A DNA stretch of 64,000 nt from Verrucomicrobiales bacterium. Its GTDB lineage: Bacteria; Verrucomicrobiota; Verrucomicrobiia; Limisphaerales; CANJXF01. A program made the position numbers and the translations under genes. A model generated the notes under the pieces. The model saw only the letters and a program-made list of their open reading frames with translations. It was not told the DNA's origin and did not search any database. This document shows positions 43,196 to 51,997 of this stretch, in pieces. Positions within the stretch are counted from its first letter, which is position 1, and each line of letters starts with the position of its first letter. The stretch is from NCBI GenBank assembly GCA_947478865.1, contig CANJXF010000001.1:1-64000 (forward strand). Direction: 5' to 3'.

Positions 43196-44627
43196 AATCG
43201 CGCAGCTCGACCATAAGCATGTTTGGCATCCATTCACGCAAATGCGCGATTGGCTCAAGGAGGAACCGATTGTCATCGCTTCGGGACGCGGCGCGGTGTT
43301 GCGCGATGTTCACGGCAACGAATATCTCGACGCGAATTCGTCCATCTGGACAAATCTGCACGGCCATGCGCATCCAAAAATTAATTCTGCCATTCAGCAG
43401 CAGCTTAAAAAGATTTCTCACTCTTCTGCACTGGGATTTGCAAGCGAGCCCGCGTCGCTCCTGGCTGAAAAACTAGCCAAGGCGGCAAGCCCAAGAAATC
43501 GCAAGCCGCAGACAAAGCTCGAAAAAGTTTTCTATTCCGACGACGGATCCACCGCAATGGAAGTTGCGTTGAAACTCGCGTACGAATTCGCCCGCCGCAG
43601 CGGCCGCAGCAAAAATCCAAGATTCCTCTCGCTCGAGGGTGCCTATCACGGCGACACCGTCGGCGCGGTTAGCCTGGGACACATCGACTTATTTCACAAA
43701 GCCTACTCCGGGCTGCTTTTCAAAACGGACAAAGTCGCCGCTCCCTATTGCTATCGCTGTCCATACAATCGCGCCCAGCCGGAGCGAGGCGACGCGCGCG
43801 ATTATCGGAAATGCAATTTCGAGTGCGTGAAATTGGTTGAGCAGAAATTTGCCGCGCAACGAAAAACCAAAAATCCCTACGCAGCCATGGTGGTTGAGCC
43901 ATTAATGCAGGGCGCAGCGGGAATGATCGCACAACCAGAAGGATGGCTGAAACGGGTGGCAGAAATTATCCGCAGCGATGGCGCGCAATTGATCGCGGAC
44001 GAAGTGATGACCGGTTTTGGCAGGACGGGATTTCCTTCAGGACTCAGGACTCGCAACCCAAAGCTCGAACCTCTTTTTGCCTGCCACAAGGAAGACGTTC
44101 AACCTGATTTTCTCGCTCTGGCAAAAGGGATGACCGGCGGCTATTTACCGATGGCCGCGACGCTCACAACCCAAAAAGTTTTTGATGCCTTCCTGGGTGA
44201 ATACGCCGACTTCAAAACTTTTTTCCACGGCCACAGCTTCACCGGAAACCAACTCGGCAGCGCCGCGGCGCTAGCCAGTTTGGAGATTTTGCAATCGCGA
44301 GAATCCGATTCCGCAAGGCGCTCATTGCAACAGAATCTGCGCGATGAATTGCAACAGCTCTGGAGATTGGAAAACGTCGGCGACATTCGCCAGGTTGGCC
44401 TGGTTGCGGGAATTGAGCTGGTAAAAAACTGGCGCACACGCGAGCCCTTTGCCCTGCGGGTGCGAGCCGGGATTCGCGTCTGCGAAGCAATGGCCCGTCG
44501 CGGCGTGCTCACCAGACCGATCGGAAACGTGATCGCGATCCTGCCGCCTTACTGCACCACGGGAAAGCAGCTTGCGAAAATCATCTCAGCCCTCGGCGAA
44601 TCGGTGGAAGAGAATTTTAAAAAGTAA
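43188..44627 (+). CDS. bioA: adenosylmethionine-8-amino-7-oxononanoate aminotransferase
   Basis: BioA makes diaminopelargonic acid, using S-adenosylmethionine as amino donor. The class III aminotransferase core is complete: HPFTQMRDW at the start, GSTAMEVALKLAYEF, the Asp in LIADEVMTGFGRTG, and the PLP lysine in ALAKGMTGGYLPM. An insertion around residues 185-215 carries four cysteines (CYRC and CNFEC), which might hold zinc; similar insertions occur in other long BioA proteins. Length is 479 residues. No bioB or bioD is in the window. Confidence 0.93.
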   Translation: MHRIAQLDHKHVWHPFTQMRDWLKEEPIVIASGRGAVLRDVHGNEYLDANSSIWTNLHGHAHPKINSAIQQQLKKISHSSALGFASEPASLLAEKLAKAASPRNRKPQTKLEKVFYSDDGSTAMEVALKLAYEFARRSGRSKNPRFLSLEGAYHGDTVGAVSLGHIDLFHKAYSGLLFKTDKVAAPYCYRCPYNRAQPERGDARDYRKCNFECVKLVEQKFAAQRKTKNPYAAMVVEPLMQGAAGMIAQPEGWLKRVAEIIRSDGAQLIADEVMTGFGRTGFPSGLRTRNPKLEPLFACHKEDVQPDFLALAKGMTGGYLPMAATLTTQKVFDAFLGEYADFKTFFHGHSFTGNQLGSAAALASLEILQSRESDSARRSLQQNLRDELQQLWRLENVGDIRQVGLVAGIELVKNWRTREPFALRVRAGIRVCEAMARRGVLTRPIGNVIAILPPYCTTGKQLAKIISALGESVEENFKK

Positions 44628-44628
44628 T

Positions 44629-45015
44629 TTATTCCTTTGCCCAGAAATCGATGACGAAGACATCGTCGAGGACAGGACCGAGAATCTTGCCGAAGCTCTT
44701 GTGCTCCGGATGCGGCAAATAAGCATCACGATCCTTCTCTGATTTAAAGCTTAAGACAAAGCAGTGCGTGAAGCCTTTATCATGCTTTTCCGGACTGACG
44801 TTGGTTCCCCATTCCAACGTCGCGATTTGCGGGATCTTCTTTTTTAAATCGCGGAAGGCTGTTTCCACTTTCTGAATTTGCTCGGCATTGGTTCCCGCTT
44901 TGAATTTGAGCGCGACGACGTGCAGAAGCTTCCCCGATTTCGCGGAGGTTTCAGCAGCGAATCCGCACAACGACAGCGCGGCGACAAACGTGATGGTTAA
45001 CAGGATCATTTTCAT
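44629..45015 (-). CDS. secreted Dabb-domain protein
   Basis: The 128-residue protein has a signal peptide (cleavage near GFAAE) and a single stress-responsive alpha/beta barrel (Dabb) domain: LLHVVALKFKAGTN, LEWGTNVSPEKHDKGFTHCFVLSF and HPEHKSFGKIL. Dabb proteins are small dimeric barrels of mostly unknown role. Secreted versions are frequent in PVC bacteria. The gene follows the sialate esterase gene with four bases between them, so they form an operon. Confidence 0.85.
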   Translation of the reverse strand: MKMILLTITFVAALSLCGFAAETSAKSGKLLHVVALKFKAGTNAEQIQKVETAFRDLKKKIPQIATLEWGTNVSPEKHDKGFTHCFVLSFKSEKDRDAYLPHPEHKSFGKILGPVLDDVFVIDFWAKE

Positions 45016-45019
45016 AAAA

Positions 45020-46489
45020 TTATTCCTTCGGTGCAGTGATCATTGGAAAATCGTCCGTGCGAAACGGCGAGGCAGGCAAGCCATCTTTGTTCCACAGGTT
45101 GACCACGGGAAAATCCGCCCAGCCAAACCGCACGGCAACGGGCTTCGCCACATTCGGGTTGCTCACCACAACTTTATCTCCATCGATTTCGGCTAAGGCC
45201 CAGACGAATTTTTTATCCGGTCCGCAAATGGAAAAACCTTTCAACGCCCCGCCGCGCGCTTCTAAACCAGCCCCCGCGTGATCAAAGTTCAAGATGGCTT
45301 TGTCTCCTTTGACTTTCATCTTTTTGTAGATTGGGCCGGAGTAAACAATCTTTTCGCCATATGCAACACCGCGCGCCGAAAGAGCCAGCCGCGCGCCGAC
45401 GGGAGCTTTTTTCTTGGGATGAATATCTTTTTCATCACCCAAATCAGTAATCACAGCCACCCCAGTCTTCGGCAACACCGTGGTGGTGTGCAGCTGCGCC
45501 TCGCGCAGTTCGGCCCAGGCGCTTTCGGCCGGTTGGTCTTTAATCGGAAAAAATGGAGCCAATTGCACGGCTAAGAATGTAAAGTCGCCCTGATTCCAAT
45601 CGCGACGCCAATTACGAATCATGTCTGGAAAAAGCGTCCGATATTGATGCGCGCGGCCGGCGTTGGATTCACCCTGATACCAGATCGCGCCTTTGATCGC
45701 GTAAGGGATCAGCGGTGCAATCATGCCGTTATAAAGCTCCGTCGGCTTCCATCCGAGGTTGGGTGACGATTTAGTTTTTCCGGATTGGGCAATTGCTTCA
45801 TCGTATTTTTTCTTTGCCGCCGCATAAGCGTCCAGGATCTCCTTCTTGTAACGCGGATTGGATTCCAAAGTGGCTTGGTTCATCCAGACTTCCGCTGGGG
45901 ACCCGCCCCAATCGCTTTGAATCAAGCCGACCGGGACTCCCAGCGCTTTTTGCAAATCGCGGCCAAAGTAATATCCCACAGCAGAAAAGGCGGGCGTCGA
46001 AGTCGGGTCAGCCTGCTGCCATTTGCCTTTGAAATCATGAGTGGGCTCGTCGGCTTTCAATTTCGGAACGGTGATCAAGCGCAGCATCGGATTACTTGAC
46101 GCGGCGATGTCTGCCTCCGGCTCAAAGGAACTTTTCAAAGGCCATTCCATGTTGGATTGGCCGCTGCAAATCCAGACTTCCCCCACGAGAACGTTGGTCA
46201 GTTCGACGGAATTTTTCCCCGTGACCGTGAAGATGTCCGGCCCGCCGGCCTTCAACGACGAGAGCTTCAAACTCCATTTTCCATCCTTCGCTTTGGTGGA
46301 AACTTTTTGATTTCGAAATTTGACCGTGACCGTTTCGCCATCATCGGCCCAACCCCAGACCGGGACCGACGTCCCGCGTTGAAGAACCATGTTGCTGGAA
46401 AAGAGTGCAGGCAAGCGAACGTCGGCCGAAGCCGCAAAGGCGACAGCGAGTAATGCACCGCCGATCAAAAGGGAAATGGGTTTGCGCAT
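45020..46489 (-). CDS. secreted sialate O-acetylesterase
   Basis: The enzyme removes acetyl groups from sialic acids or plant polysaccharides. After a signal peptide (MRKPISLLIGGALL...), the SGNH-type motifs are seen: the nucleophile in ICSGQSNMEWP, the IWYQGESNAG block, and the catalytic D-x-x-H in DEKDIHP. An Ig-like N-terminal domain (VLQRGTSVPVWGWAD) is typical of the family. The ATG at 46489 gives the proper signal peptide. It suggests growth on host or plant glycans. Confidence 0.92.
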   Translation of the reverse strand: MRKPISLLIGGALLAVAFAASADVRLPALFSSNMVLQRGTSVPVWGWADDGETVTVKFRNQKVSTKAKDGKWSLKLSSLKAGGPDIFTVTGKNSVELTNVLVGEVWICSGQSNMEWPLKSSFEPEADIAASSNPMLRLITVPKLKADEPTHDFKGKWQQADPTSTPAFSAVGYYFGRDLQKALGVPVGLIQSDWGGSPAEVWMNQATLESNPRYKKEILDAYAAAKKKYDEAIAQSGKTKSSPNLGWKPTELYNGMIAPLIPYAIKGAIWYQGESNAGRAHQYRTLFPDMIRNWRRDWNQGDFTFLAVQLAPFFPIKDQPAESAWAELREAQLHTTTVLPKTGVAVITDLGDEKDIHPKKKAPVGARLALSARGVAYGEKIVYSGPIYKKMKVKGDKAILNFDHAGAGLEARGGALKGFSICGPDKKFVWALAEIDGDKVVVSNPNVAKPVAVRFGWADFPVVNLWNKDGLPASPFRTDDFPMITAPKE

Positions 46490-46581
46490 GCCCGATACTC
46501 CAACGCAAGTGCGGACCACGGTCAAGCGGTTTGACGAAAAACCTCGGCTTTTCTGAACTGGATTGCTAATCCAACCGGAAA

Positions 46582-47739
46582 CTAAATTCCTTTATTCGCA
46601 CGCCAAAGCAGAGCGCCGCCGATGACTTGAAAAAACAAATTCGGCAGCCAGACGACCAGGTGCGGAGCCAACTCAGGCCGCGTGTCCCAGGCCTGGGCTA
46701 GAATGATAAAACTGTAGTAAACCAGAACGAGCACCAATGCGATGGCGATGCCGGCGCTGGTTTCCCGGCGGTGTGCGCGAATGCCGAGCGGAATACCGAT
46801 CAAAGTAAATCCAATGCAGGCAAACGAAAATGCGATCTGCCGATGAATCTGCACGCGAACCGGCAGAGTGATGTCGCTGCGAATCTTTGCAATTTGCCGG
46901 AGCTCGGCGCGCATCCCTTCCGAGGTGGTGTTGGTGCTTGCCTGCGTGTGGCGAAATGATTTTTCCAACCTCCTTAATTGCGCCCACAGTTGCGTGGAGG
47001 TCATTTCGCTGAGGTTCGGCTTGGGGGCGTTGTCGCTGGAAACGGTCGAAATCGGAATCGTCGGCTCTTCCTGCAGTCCCAGTGAGAACACATTTTCGCC
47101 CTTAACTTCAAAAGGGGTGGCATCGAACAAGGTCAGAAAAAGTTGCCCGTCTTTGACCACGAATTTTCCGGCACGCGCATTGGCCCAATACATTGAATCA
47201 TCCTGGACCTGGTAAACTTTCACGTCCTGCAAATCGTTGTTTTTAATTTTTCGCGCGTAGATAGACCAACCTCCGGGGAAATCGTTGTATTGATTTTCGC
47301 GGAGCAGGGCCGACGGGCTTGCGATCGCCGCGTTATAGAGCAAAGCCTTGTAAGCGACGCGGCATTGCGGGGCGAGCTGCATGTTCACCCAGGCGCAAAC
47401 GAAACTCAAAATCACGCTGAGCAGCAAGACCGGCGTCACCAGCGAGAGCAAGCTCAAGCCGCTGGCGCGAGCCGCGGTCAATTCCTGGTCGGCGCTGAAA
47501 CGGCCAAAGACTAGGAGTGTCGCCGTGAGCATCCCCATCGGCAGAGCAAACAGGAGAACGTAGGGAATCAAGAGCCCGACGGCTTGGATGACGATGAGCA
47601 GGCTGGCCTGGCGATTGACGAGCATCGTCAGGACTTCTTTCAGGACGTTGCCAAGCAGCAAAACAAACGTGAAAACCGCGACGGTGATCACAAGCGTCGC
47701 GAGCACCTGACGCGTGAGATAGAAGTGCAATGTTTTCAT
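46582..47739 (-). CDS. lptG: LptF/LptG-family permease (second of pair)
   Basis: LptF and LptG form the inner-membrane channel that drives lipopolysaccharide out toward the cell surface with the ATPase LptB. The 385-residue protein has three N-terminal helices, a large periplasmic jellyroll domain and three C-terminal helices (FACIGFTLIGIPLGIRAHRRE). The ATG at 47739 (MKTLHFYL) is right; upstream residues belong to the preceding gene read in another frame. It lies four bases after its partner. Which of the two is F and which G cannot be settled by eye. Confidence 0.88.
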   Translation of the reverse strand: MKTLHFYLTRQVLATLVITVAVFTFVLLLGNVLKEVLTMLVNRQASLLIVIQAVGLLIPYVLLFALPMGMLTATLLVFGRFSADQELTAARASGLSLLSLVTPVLLLSVILSFVCAWVNMQLAPQCRVAYKALLYNAAIASPSALLRENQYNDFPGGWSIYARKIKNNDLQDVKVYQVQDDSMYWANARAGKFVVKDGQLFLTLFDATPFEVKGENVFSLGLQEEPTIPISTVSSDNAPKPNLSEMTSTQLWAQLRRLEKSFRHTQASTNTTSEGMRAELRQIAKIRSDITLPVRVQIHRQIAFSFACIGFTLIGIPLGIRAHRRETSAGIAIALVLVLVYYSFIILAQAWDTRPELAPHLVVWLPNLFFQVIGGALLWRANKGI

Positions 47740-47743
47740 CGGA

Positions 47744-48865
47744 TTACCCGACCCGCAGAGTGAACCAAATGGCGCCGGAGCCGAACAAAATATTGGGCAG
47801 CCACGCCGCGAGCCATCCCGGCAGATAACCGCCGATGCCGAGCGCCAGCCCGAGTCGCAGCAAAATGAAATAGCTAAAGCAAATAAAAATGCTGCTCGCC
47901 ACTCCGACAAAAACGTTGCGCCGTCCGGAGAGCGCGCCAAACGGCAATGCGATCAGCACCACGATCAAACAGGTCCAAGGCGCGGCGATGCGCCCATGAA
48001 GCTGAGTGTAAATGAGCGAGCGTGAATTGGCGTCAAGTCGCGGGTGGAGCTGCAGGTAATTCAAAATATCAAAGATGGAAAGCTGCGGCTTTTTCAGCGC
48101 CTGTTTGTTGTTCAGACTATTGATTTTAATTTCGCTTTTGATCAGGCGCGGGCTTTCGGGCCAGTCCGAGAATTCGAGCAAATTCGTGGAAATACGGGTG
48201 CCGGCCAAATCCTGCGCGGACGAATACGTCACTTGCTCAACGTTCGTAAATTGCCAGGTTCCTTCGGAAAACTTTCCGTTCTGCGCTGAAATGAAACAGC
48301 GTTTGCCGTCCGGCAAAGCCCATTGGATGAGGACACCTTGAAGTTGAAACGTTTTTTGCTGATACGCTTTGACGATCCATTCGCGGCCGTCGCGGGTATT
48401 GACGACTCGCAAATCACCTCGCCAATCCGCACCGAGTGGATTGCTTGGCCGCGCTTCGTGTCGATGCAAAATCTCCTCCGATTTCTCAATACTGCCCGGA
48501 ACCCAGAGTTCATTGGCAGCAAGATAAAGCAAACTGAAGCCCAGCCCGACGGCGAAGTAAGGCACCGAGATACGCCAAAGACTGATCCCTGCCGCGCGCA
48601 TGGCTGTCAGCTCGTTATAGCGGGCGTGCGTTGTCAGCGCGTAAAGCAGCGCCAGGAGAAGCGCCACGGGCATGACCACCAGAAGAAGTTCCGGCGCGGT
48701 GACGAGGTAAAACTCAGCAATTTCGCGGGCGACCAGATGCTTTTTTTGAAAGCTGCCAATCTCGCTGATCAAGTCTGAGGAAACCCAGAAAATCAAAAAT
48801 CCGCACAGGCAATAACCCAGCGGAAGGAGCAGTTCGCGCAATAAATAGCGATCCAGAAGGCGCAT
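47744..48865 (-). CDS. lptF: LptF/LptG-family permease (first of pair)
   Basis: This partner permease (373 residues) has the same layout: MRLLDRYLLRELLLPLGYCL at the start, the NELTAMRAAGISLWRI cytoplasmic loop, a periplasmic domain and the closing helices with LIVVLIALPFGALSGRR. The tandem pair is the usual arrangement for the LPS exporter. The genes for LptB, LptA and LptC are not nearby. Confidence 0.88.
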   Translation of the reverse strand: MRLLDRYLLRELLLPLGYCLCGFLIFWVSSDLISEIGSFQKKHLVAREIAEFYLVTAPELLLVVMPVALLLALLYALTTHARYNELTAMRAAGISLWRISVPYFAVGLGFSLLYLAANELWVPGSIEKSEEILHRHEARPSNPLGADWRGDLRVVNTRDGREWIVKAYQQKTFQLQGVLIQWALPDGKRCFISAQNGKFSEGTWQFTNVEQVTYSSAQDLAGTRISTNLLEFSDWPESPRLIKSEIKINSLNNKQALKKPQLSIFDILNYLQLHPRLDANSRSLIYTQLHGRIAAPWTCLIVVLIALPFGALSGRRNVFVGVASSIFICFSYFILLRLGLALGIGGYLPGWLAAWLPNILFGSGAIWFTLRVG

Positions 48866-48917
48866 TGCGCGGGAGATTAGCTGTCGAAATTGGTCAAAGC
48901 AAGCGACGGAGGGAAAA

Positions 48918-49568
48918 TCACTCTGGATGATCCTTCAACCAGGTCTTCATGGCGCTTTCCCATTCGTTCCAATTGTTCCCATGATCTTCTTCGATATAGA
49001 GCTCAAGCAAATCCTTGGCTTCGCCATGCAATGGATGTTTTTCGTTGCGCGCCACCTGAAGCACCAGCGGAAGCTTCACCGAATTCTCGCGGTTGTACAA
49101 GTCATCCAGGAAAACCGACGAAACCGCTTCGGGCACGTCGGCATTGGTCAGGTATTTCGCCGCCTTTGAGAAATATTCGTCATCCAGCAAGTTGACAATG
49201 TGCCCGGCAATTTCAATCTGCGCCTCTTCGCCGACTTTCGGCATCATTTCCAAAAGCTGCAGACCCTTTTTATTGGTGTCGTCGTCGGCATCGCCGAGAA
49301 TTTCGTCGAGTTTTTCCTCCCACATCGATGGATCATCCAGTCCGTTAGTCGAAACGATTTCGGGAGCGGGAGTTATTGGCGGCTTCGGCTCTGGCTTGGC
49401 AATGACGGGGGCTGGCGCGGGTTCCACCACCGGTTTTTGCACGACAGGCTCGGGCGTTGTCTTCACCGCCGTGGACGGACTGCGGCTGGCCAGCCAGCCG
49501 ATCAATCCACCTAGGACGATAGCCACGACCAGAATCCCCAAAGCCCGCGTTAAAGTTGAACTGCGCAT
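48918..49568 (-). CDS. membrane-anchored hypothetical protein
   Basis: The 216-residue protein has one N-terminal membrane helix (ALGILVVAIVLGGLIGWL). A proline-rich linker with repeated KPVVEPAPAP-type words follows (residues 35-70), then an acidic, helical C-terminal domain of about 140 residues. The helices around EEAQIEIAGHIVNLLDDE and PEAVSSVFLDDLYNRE suggest HEAT-like packing. Function is not known. It lies 52 bases upstream of the lptF gene on the same strand. Confidence 0.65.
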   Translation of the reverse strand: MRSSTLTRALGILVVAIVLGGLIGWLASRSPSTAVKTTPEPVVQKPVVEPAPAPVIAKPEPKPPITPAPEIVSTNGLDDPSMWEEKLDEILGDADDDTNKKGLQLLEMMPKVGEEAQIEIAGHIVNLLDDEYFSKAAKYLTNADVPEAVSSVFLDDLYNRENSVKLPLVLQVARNEKHPLHGEAKDLLELYIEEDHGNNWNEWESAMKTWLKDHPE

Positions 49569-49761
49569 AGACGCTTAAGTAATCGATTTTCGATTATTGG
49601 TCAAATCACTGGGCGATACGGTGGTATATCAAACAGAAATTTTCCTCGATCGCGGCTCTGGCCTTGCCTCGCTTTGATGGACAGGTAGTGAATGCATGAG
49701 GCATGGGAATTTTTAGCTGAGGTTAGTTTCAAAGTCCGCAGAGGAACGGTAGAGCATCCCT

Positions 49762-51216
49762 TCATTCCACGAGAAACTGGAATCCATAAAGCTTCGCGCG
49801 CGTGAGCTTGAAATAAAGGCGGATCGACCTCCCCGCGAGCGGCGAGACATCGGTCTTGCCCTTCCAATAAACGCGCTGGTCAACGAAGTTGCCACCAATC
49901 TCCTCGCAGTCGGCCAGCGTGAAGCCCGGGATGGGCTTGCCGTCGGCGTCGCGCAATTCGACGAACGCCGTGCCCATCGCGCCAGTATCAATGTTCAACC
50001 GCAACTCACGGCCTTTGAAGATCAATGGCGGTGTCTCCAGCCACCCGCCGCGATGATCGGCATCGGCGGAAATAAAGCCGTCGAGTCTCTGGCGCACCAC
50101 GCCAATCCCGCCCATTCGCGCGGCGGATTTTTCATACTCAGGACGCAGGATCGCGGAATCGTGCGTGCGGCCGGACGAATTGTAATATTGGTAGAGATAA
50201 TTGCCGCGGCGCACGATGCCAGGGGCCATGACCGCATACCAGCGATCCCATTCGTCGGCCAAACCAGTCGGGAAATACGGCTCCCGGCTGACGCGCTGCC
50301 ATTGAATCCCATCGCGACTCGACGCCAGTTGGATCTCCAGCAGGCCGAAGTCTTCCCAGTGACCGTTCGGCGGGCGGAGGGACGGATTCCGCTCGGGCGA
50401 AAAATGGCGGAACTGCGCAGTGAACATCAAGTAAACGTCCTGCGCCCACGGATAGATCGTGGCCGAGTTATAGTAGATGTCCGAATGCGGATCGTCCTCT
50501 TTGTCCGCCTCCAGAACGGCTGGCGCGTTGGCGACGGTCAATCGTTCCTGCTTCGGATTGCCCGGCAGGTACGGCCATGGTTTCAACGGATCGTCCGTTT
50601 CCAAGCGCGTGATCCGGCGCTGGTTCTCGGAGTCGTATGAGAAAGTGCGCGTGAAGATGACGTATTTGCCGATCCGTTCGTCCCAGTCCACGACGGTCGG
50701 ATTATCGATCAGGAACGGCAACACGCGGCCAACGGTGGTGAACTGCACTCCGTCGGCGGAACAGGCAGCAAAAATCCCGTCTGTCTTGGGATTGAATGGA
50801 TTCTGCGTTTGCAGCCAGAACAGCTTGTAGCGTCGCGCGGGATCGGGATCGTGCGGGTCGAGAAAGATAGTTGGCAGCTCGCCGCGCCCTATCCGGACGT
50901 CCACTCGCTTGAACTTGATCCCATCTTCGCTTTCCAGGATGAAAAGATCCCCGGCGCCGACATAAAGACGAATCCGGCCCTTGTCCTCGATCACCCGGCT
51001 GGTATGGCCTGATTCTGAAGATGGCTGGCCTTTTTCGTCGAGGATAAGCCCCAGCTTTTGGGCTGGGTTCATGTGCCGTTCGACTCCCTTGCTGGCTGCG
51101 ATGAACCGTTGATCGATGAAAAGCTGCTTGCGGCTCCCGATCTCGAGCGGTGCCTGTGCCGCTGCATCAAGGACGCAGAGCGACCATGCTAAGACCAACA
51201 GTAGGCGGTAGATCAT
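49762..51216 (-). CDS. secreted five-bladed-propeller (GH32/43-like) protein
   Basis: A signal peptide (MIYRLLLVLAWSL...) is followed by about 460 residues with the repeated Asp- and Trp-rich strands of a glycosidase-like beta-propeller (GRIRLYVGAGD, ARRYKLFWLQTQ, SSRDGIQWQRVSREP). Similar proteins are common in Planctomycetes and Verrucomicrobia and are taken for sugar-active, but the catalytic residues of families 32 or 43 cannot be assigned by eye. The last 100 residues form a second, beta-rich domain. The ATG at 51216 gives the proper signal peptide. Confidence 0.7.
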   Translation of the reverse strand: MIYRLLLVLAWSLCVLDAAAQAPLEIGSRKQLFIDQRFIAASKGVERHMNPAQKLGLILDEKGQPSSESGHTSRVIEDKGRIRLYVGAGDLFILESEDGIKFKRVDVRIGRGELPTIFLDPHDPDPARRYKLFWLQTQNPFNPKTDGIFAACSADGVQFTTVGRVLPFLIDNPTVVDWDERIGKYVIFTRTFSYDSENQRRITRLETDDPLKPWPYLPGNPKQERLTVANAPAVLEADKEDDPHSDIYYNSATIYPWAQDVYLMFTAQFRHFSPERNPSLRPPNGHWEDFGLLEIQLASSRDGIQWQRVSREPYFPTGLADEWDRWYAVMAPGIVRRGNYLYQYYNSSGRTHDSAILRPEYEKSAARMGGIGVVRQRLDGFISADADHRGGWLETPPLIFKGRELRLNIDTGAMGTAFVELRDADGKPIPGFTLADCEEIGGNFVDQRVYWKGKTDVSPLAGRSIRLYFKLTRAKLYGFQFLVE

Positions 51217-51261
51217 TGGCGGCACCGGTTTTGGACGGCAGCGAAATTGGGCCACAAAGCG

Positions 51262-51522
51262 TCAATCCGTAAGTAAATCTCTAACAACATGAGCTGAACG
51301 TGTGACTTCTTCGGGGCGCACACCAAGCTGCGCCACCACCACCGCAGACAAACGCTGCCAGACCTTTGACTCGTCAGGTGTCTCGCCTCGCTGCTGCAAT
51401 GCCCTCACTATGTAATCGTGCATATCACCAAGAACTCCGAGTCTCGTAGCGATCGCATCCGGAATCTCGATGTGAAGCTCTTCCTCAATGGCCATGACTA
51501 ACTCGACGGTATCTAATCCCAT
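51262..51522 (-). CDS. circularly permuted acyl-carrier-protein-like protein
   Basis: The 86-residue protein begins with MGLDTVELVMAIEEE and EIPD, which matches helix II onward of acyl carrier protein (AcpP residues 36-77). After a short linker, it ends with residues matching AcpP 1-35 (QLGVRPEEVT, then VVRDLLTD). The order of the two halves is thus swapped, with the break at the phosphopantetheine site. The serine itself is replaced by Gly2, so it cannot carry the usual cofactor. The gene starts 14 bases after an attC-like site. Related ACP-like proteins starting MGLD appear in other bacteria; their function is unknown. Confidence 0.75.
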   Translation of the reverse strand: MGLDTVELVMAIEEELHIEIPDAIATRLGVLGDMHDYIVRALQQRGETPDESKVWQRLSAVVVAQLGVRPEEVTRSAHVVRDLLTD

Positions 51523-51535
51523 AGCGCGTCTTGTG

Positions 51536-51585
51536 GCCTAACTTAGATTCAGTGTCGGGTTGTGCAATTTATCGTGTAATTAGGC
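51536..51585 (-). other. attC-like recombination site A
   Basis: Read on the - strand, the 50-base site starts GCCTAAT (6 of 7 to RYYYAAC) and ends GTTAGGC (exact GTTRRRY), as integron attC sites do. The last 31 bases, from TGCACAACCCGAC to AATCTAAGTTAGGC, nearly equal those of site B. The inner 2L/2R pairing is weak and the site is short. It separates the lipoprotein gene from the ACP-like gene. Confidence 0.5.
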
Positions 51586-51930
51586 CTACTTGAGTAACTC
51601 ATACTTTATGTCATCGAGCGAAAAGAATGTGCCCGCTCCTCGATTGGCGACCATCGGATCAATATCTGCCGCCGTAACTACCGACTTGCGAAGTACGCCT
51701 GAAACACGAACGCGCTGCCCTCGATAATCCTCCAATCCCCAAGCATCAACTCCCTGAACCTGTGGACACTTGGTATTGGTGACGATGCCCTCCAACACAA
51801 CCCTCTGACCGACTCGCTGCTCCAAATCTGGCATGACTGCTGACTGCACCGGTGGTGACGATACGGATGGCTGGCAACCGAGCAAGCAAGCCGCCGAGAG
51901 CAAAAGCGTGAATATAAGTGCGGCGCGCAT
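51586..51930 (-). CDS. small lipoprotein, cassette-borne type
   Basis: The 114-residue protein has a signal peptide with lipobox (ACLLGC), so it is a lipoprotein. The mature part, RVGQRVVLEGIVTNTK, VDAWGLEDYRGQRVRVSGVL and GTFFSLDDIKYELL, fits a small OB-like beta-barrel. Proteins with the pattern D-x-W ... GKxVRVxGxL ... YxLxxxxxxLL are frequent in integron cassettes and scattered accessory genes; none has a known role. The stop directly abuts attC-like site A, and the ATG lies six bases beyond the GTTAGGC end of site B. Confidence 0.7.
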   Translation of the reverse strand: MRAALIFTLLLSAACLLGCQPSVSSPPVQSAVMPDLEQRVGQRVVLEGIVTNTKCPQVQGVDAWGLEDYRGQRVRVSGVLRKSVVTAADIDPMVANRGAGTFFSLDDIKYELLK

Positions 51931-51935
51931 GATAC

Positions 51936-51997
51936 GCCTAACTTAGATTCGGCGTCGGGTTGTGCAGCCGATTTTGTTTCATAGATGGACGCTAGGC
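51936..51997 (-). other. attC-like recombination site B
   Basis: On the - strand, the 62-base site begins GCCTAGC (6 of 7 to RYYYAAC) and ends GTTAGGC. The inner part CGGC-TGCACAACCCGAC-GCCG forms a short stem, and the right half matches site A almost base for base. The start codon of the lipoprotein gene follows after five further bases. Together, A and B define a complete cassette of about 400 bases. Confidence 0.5.
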
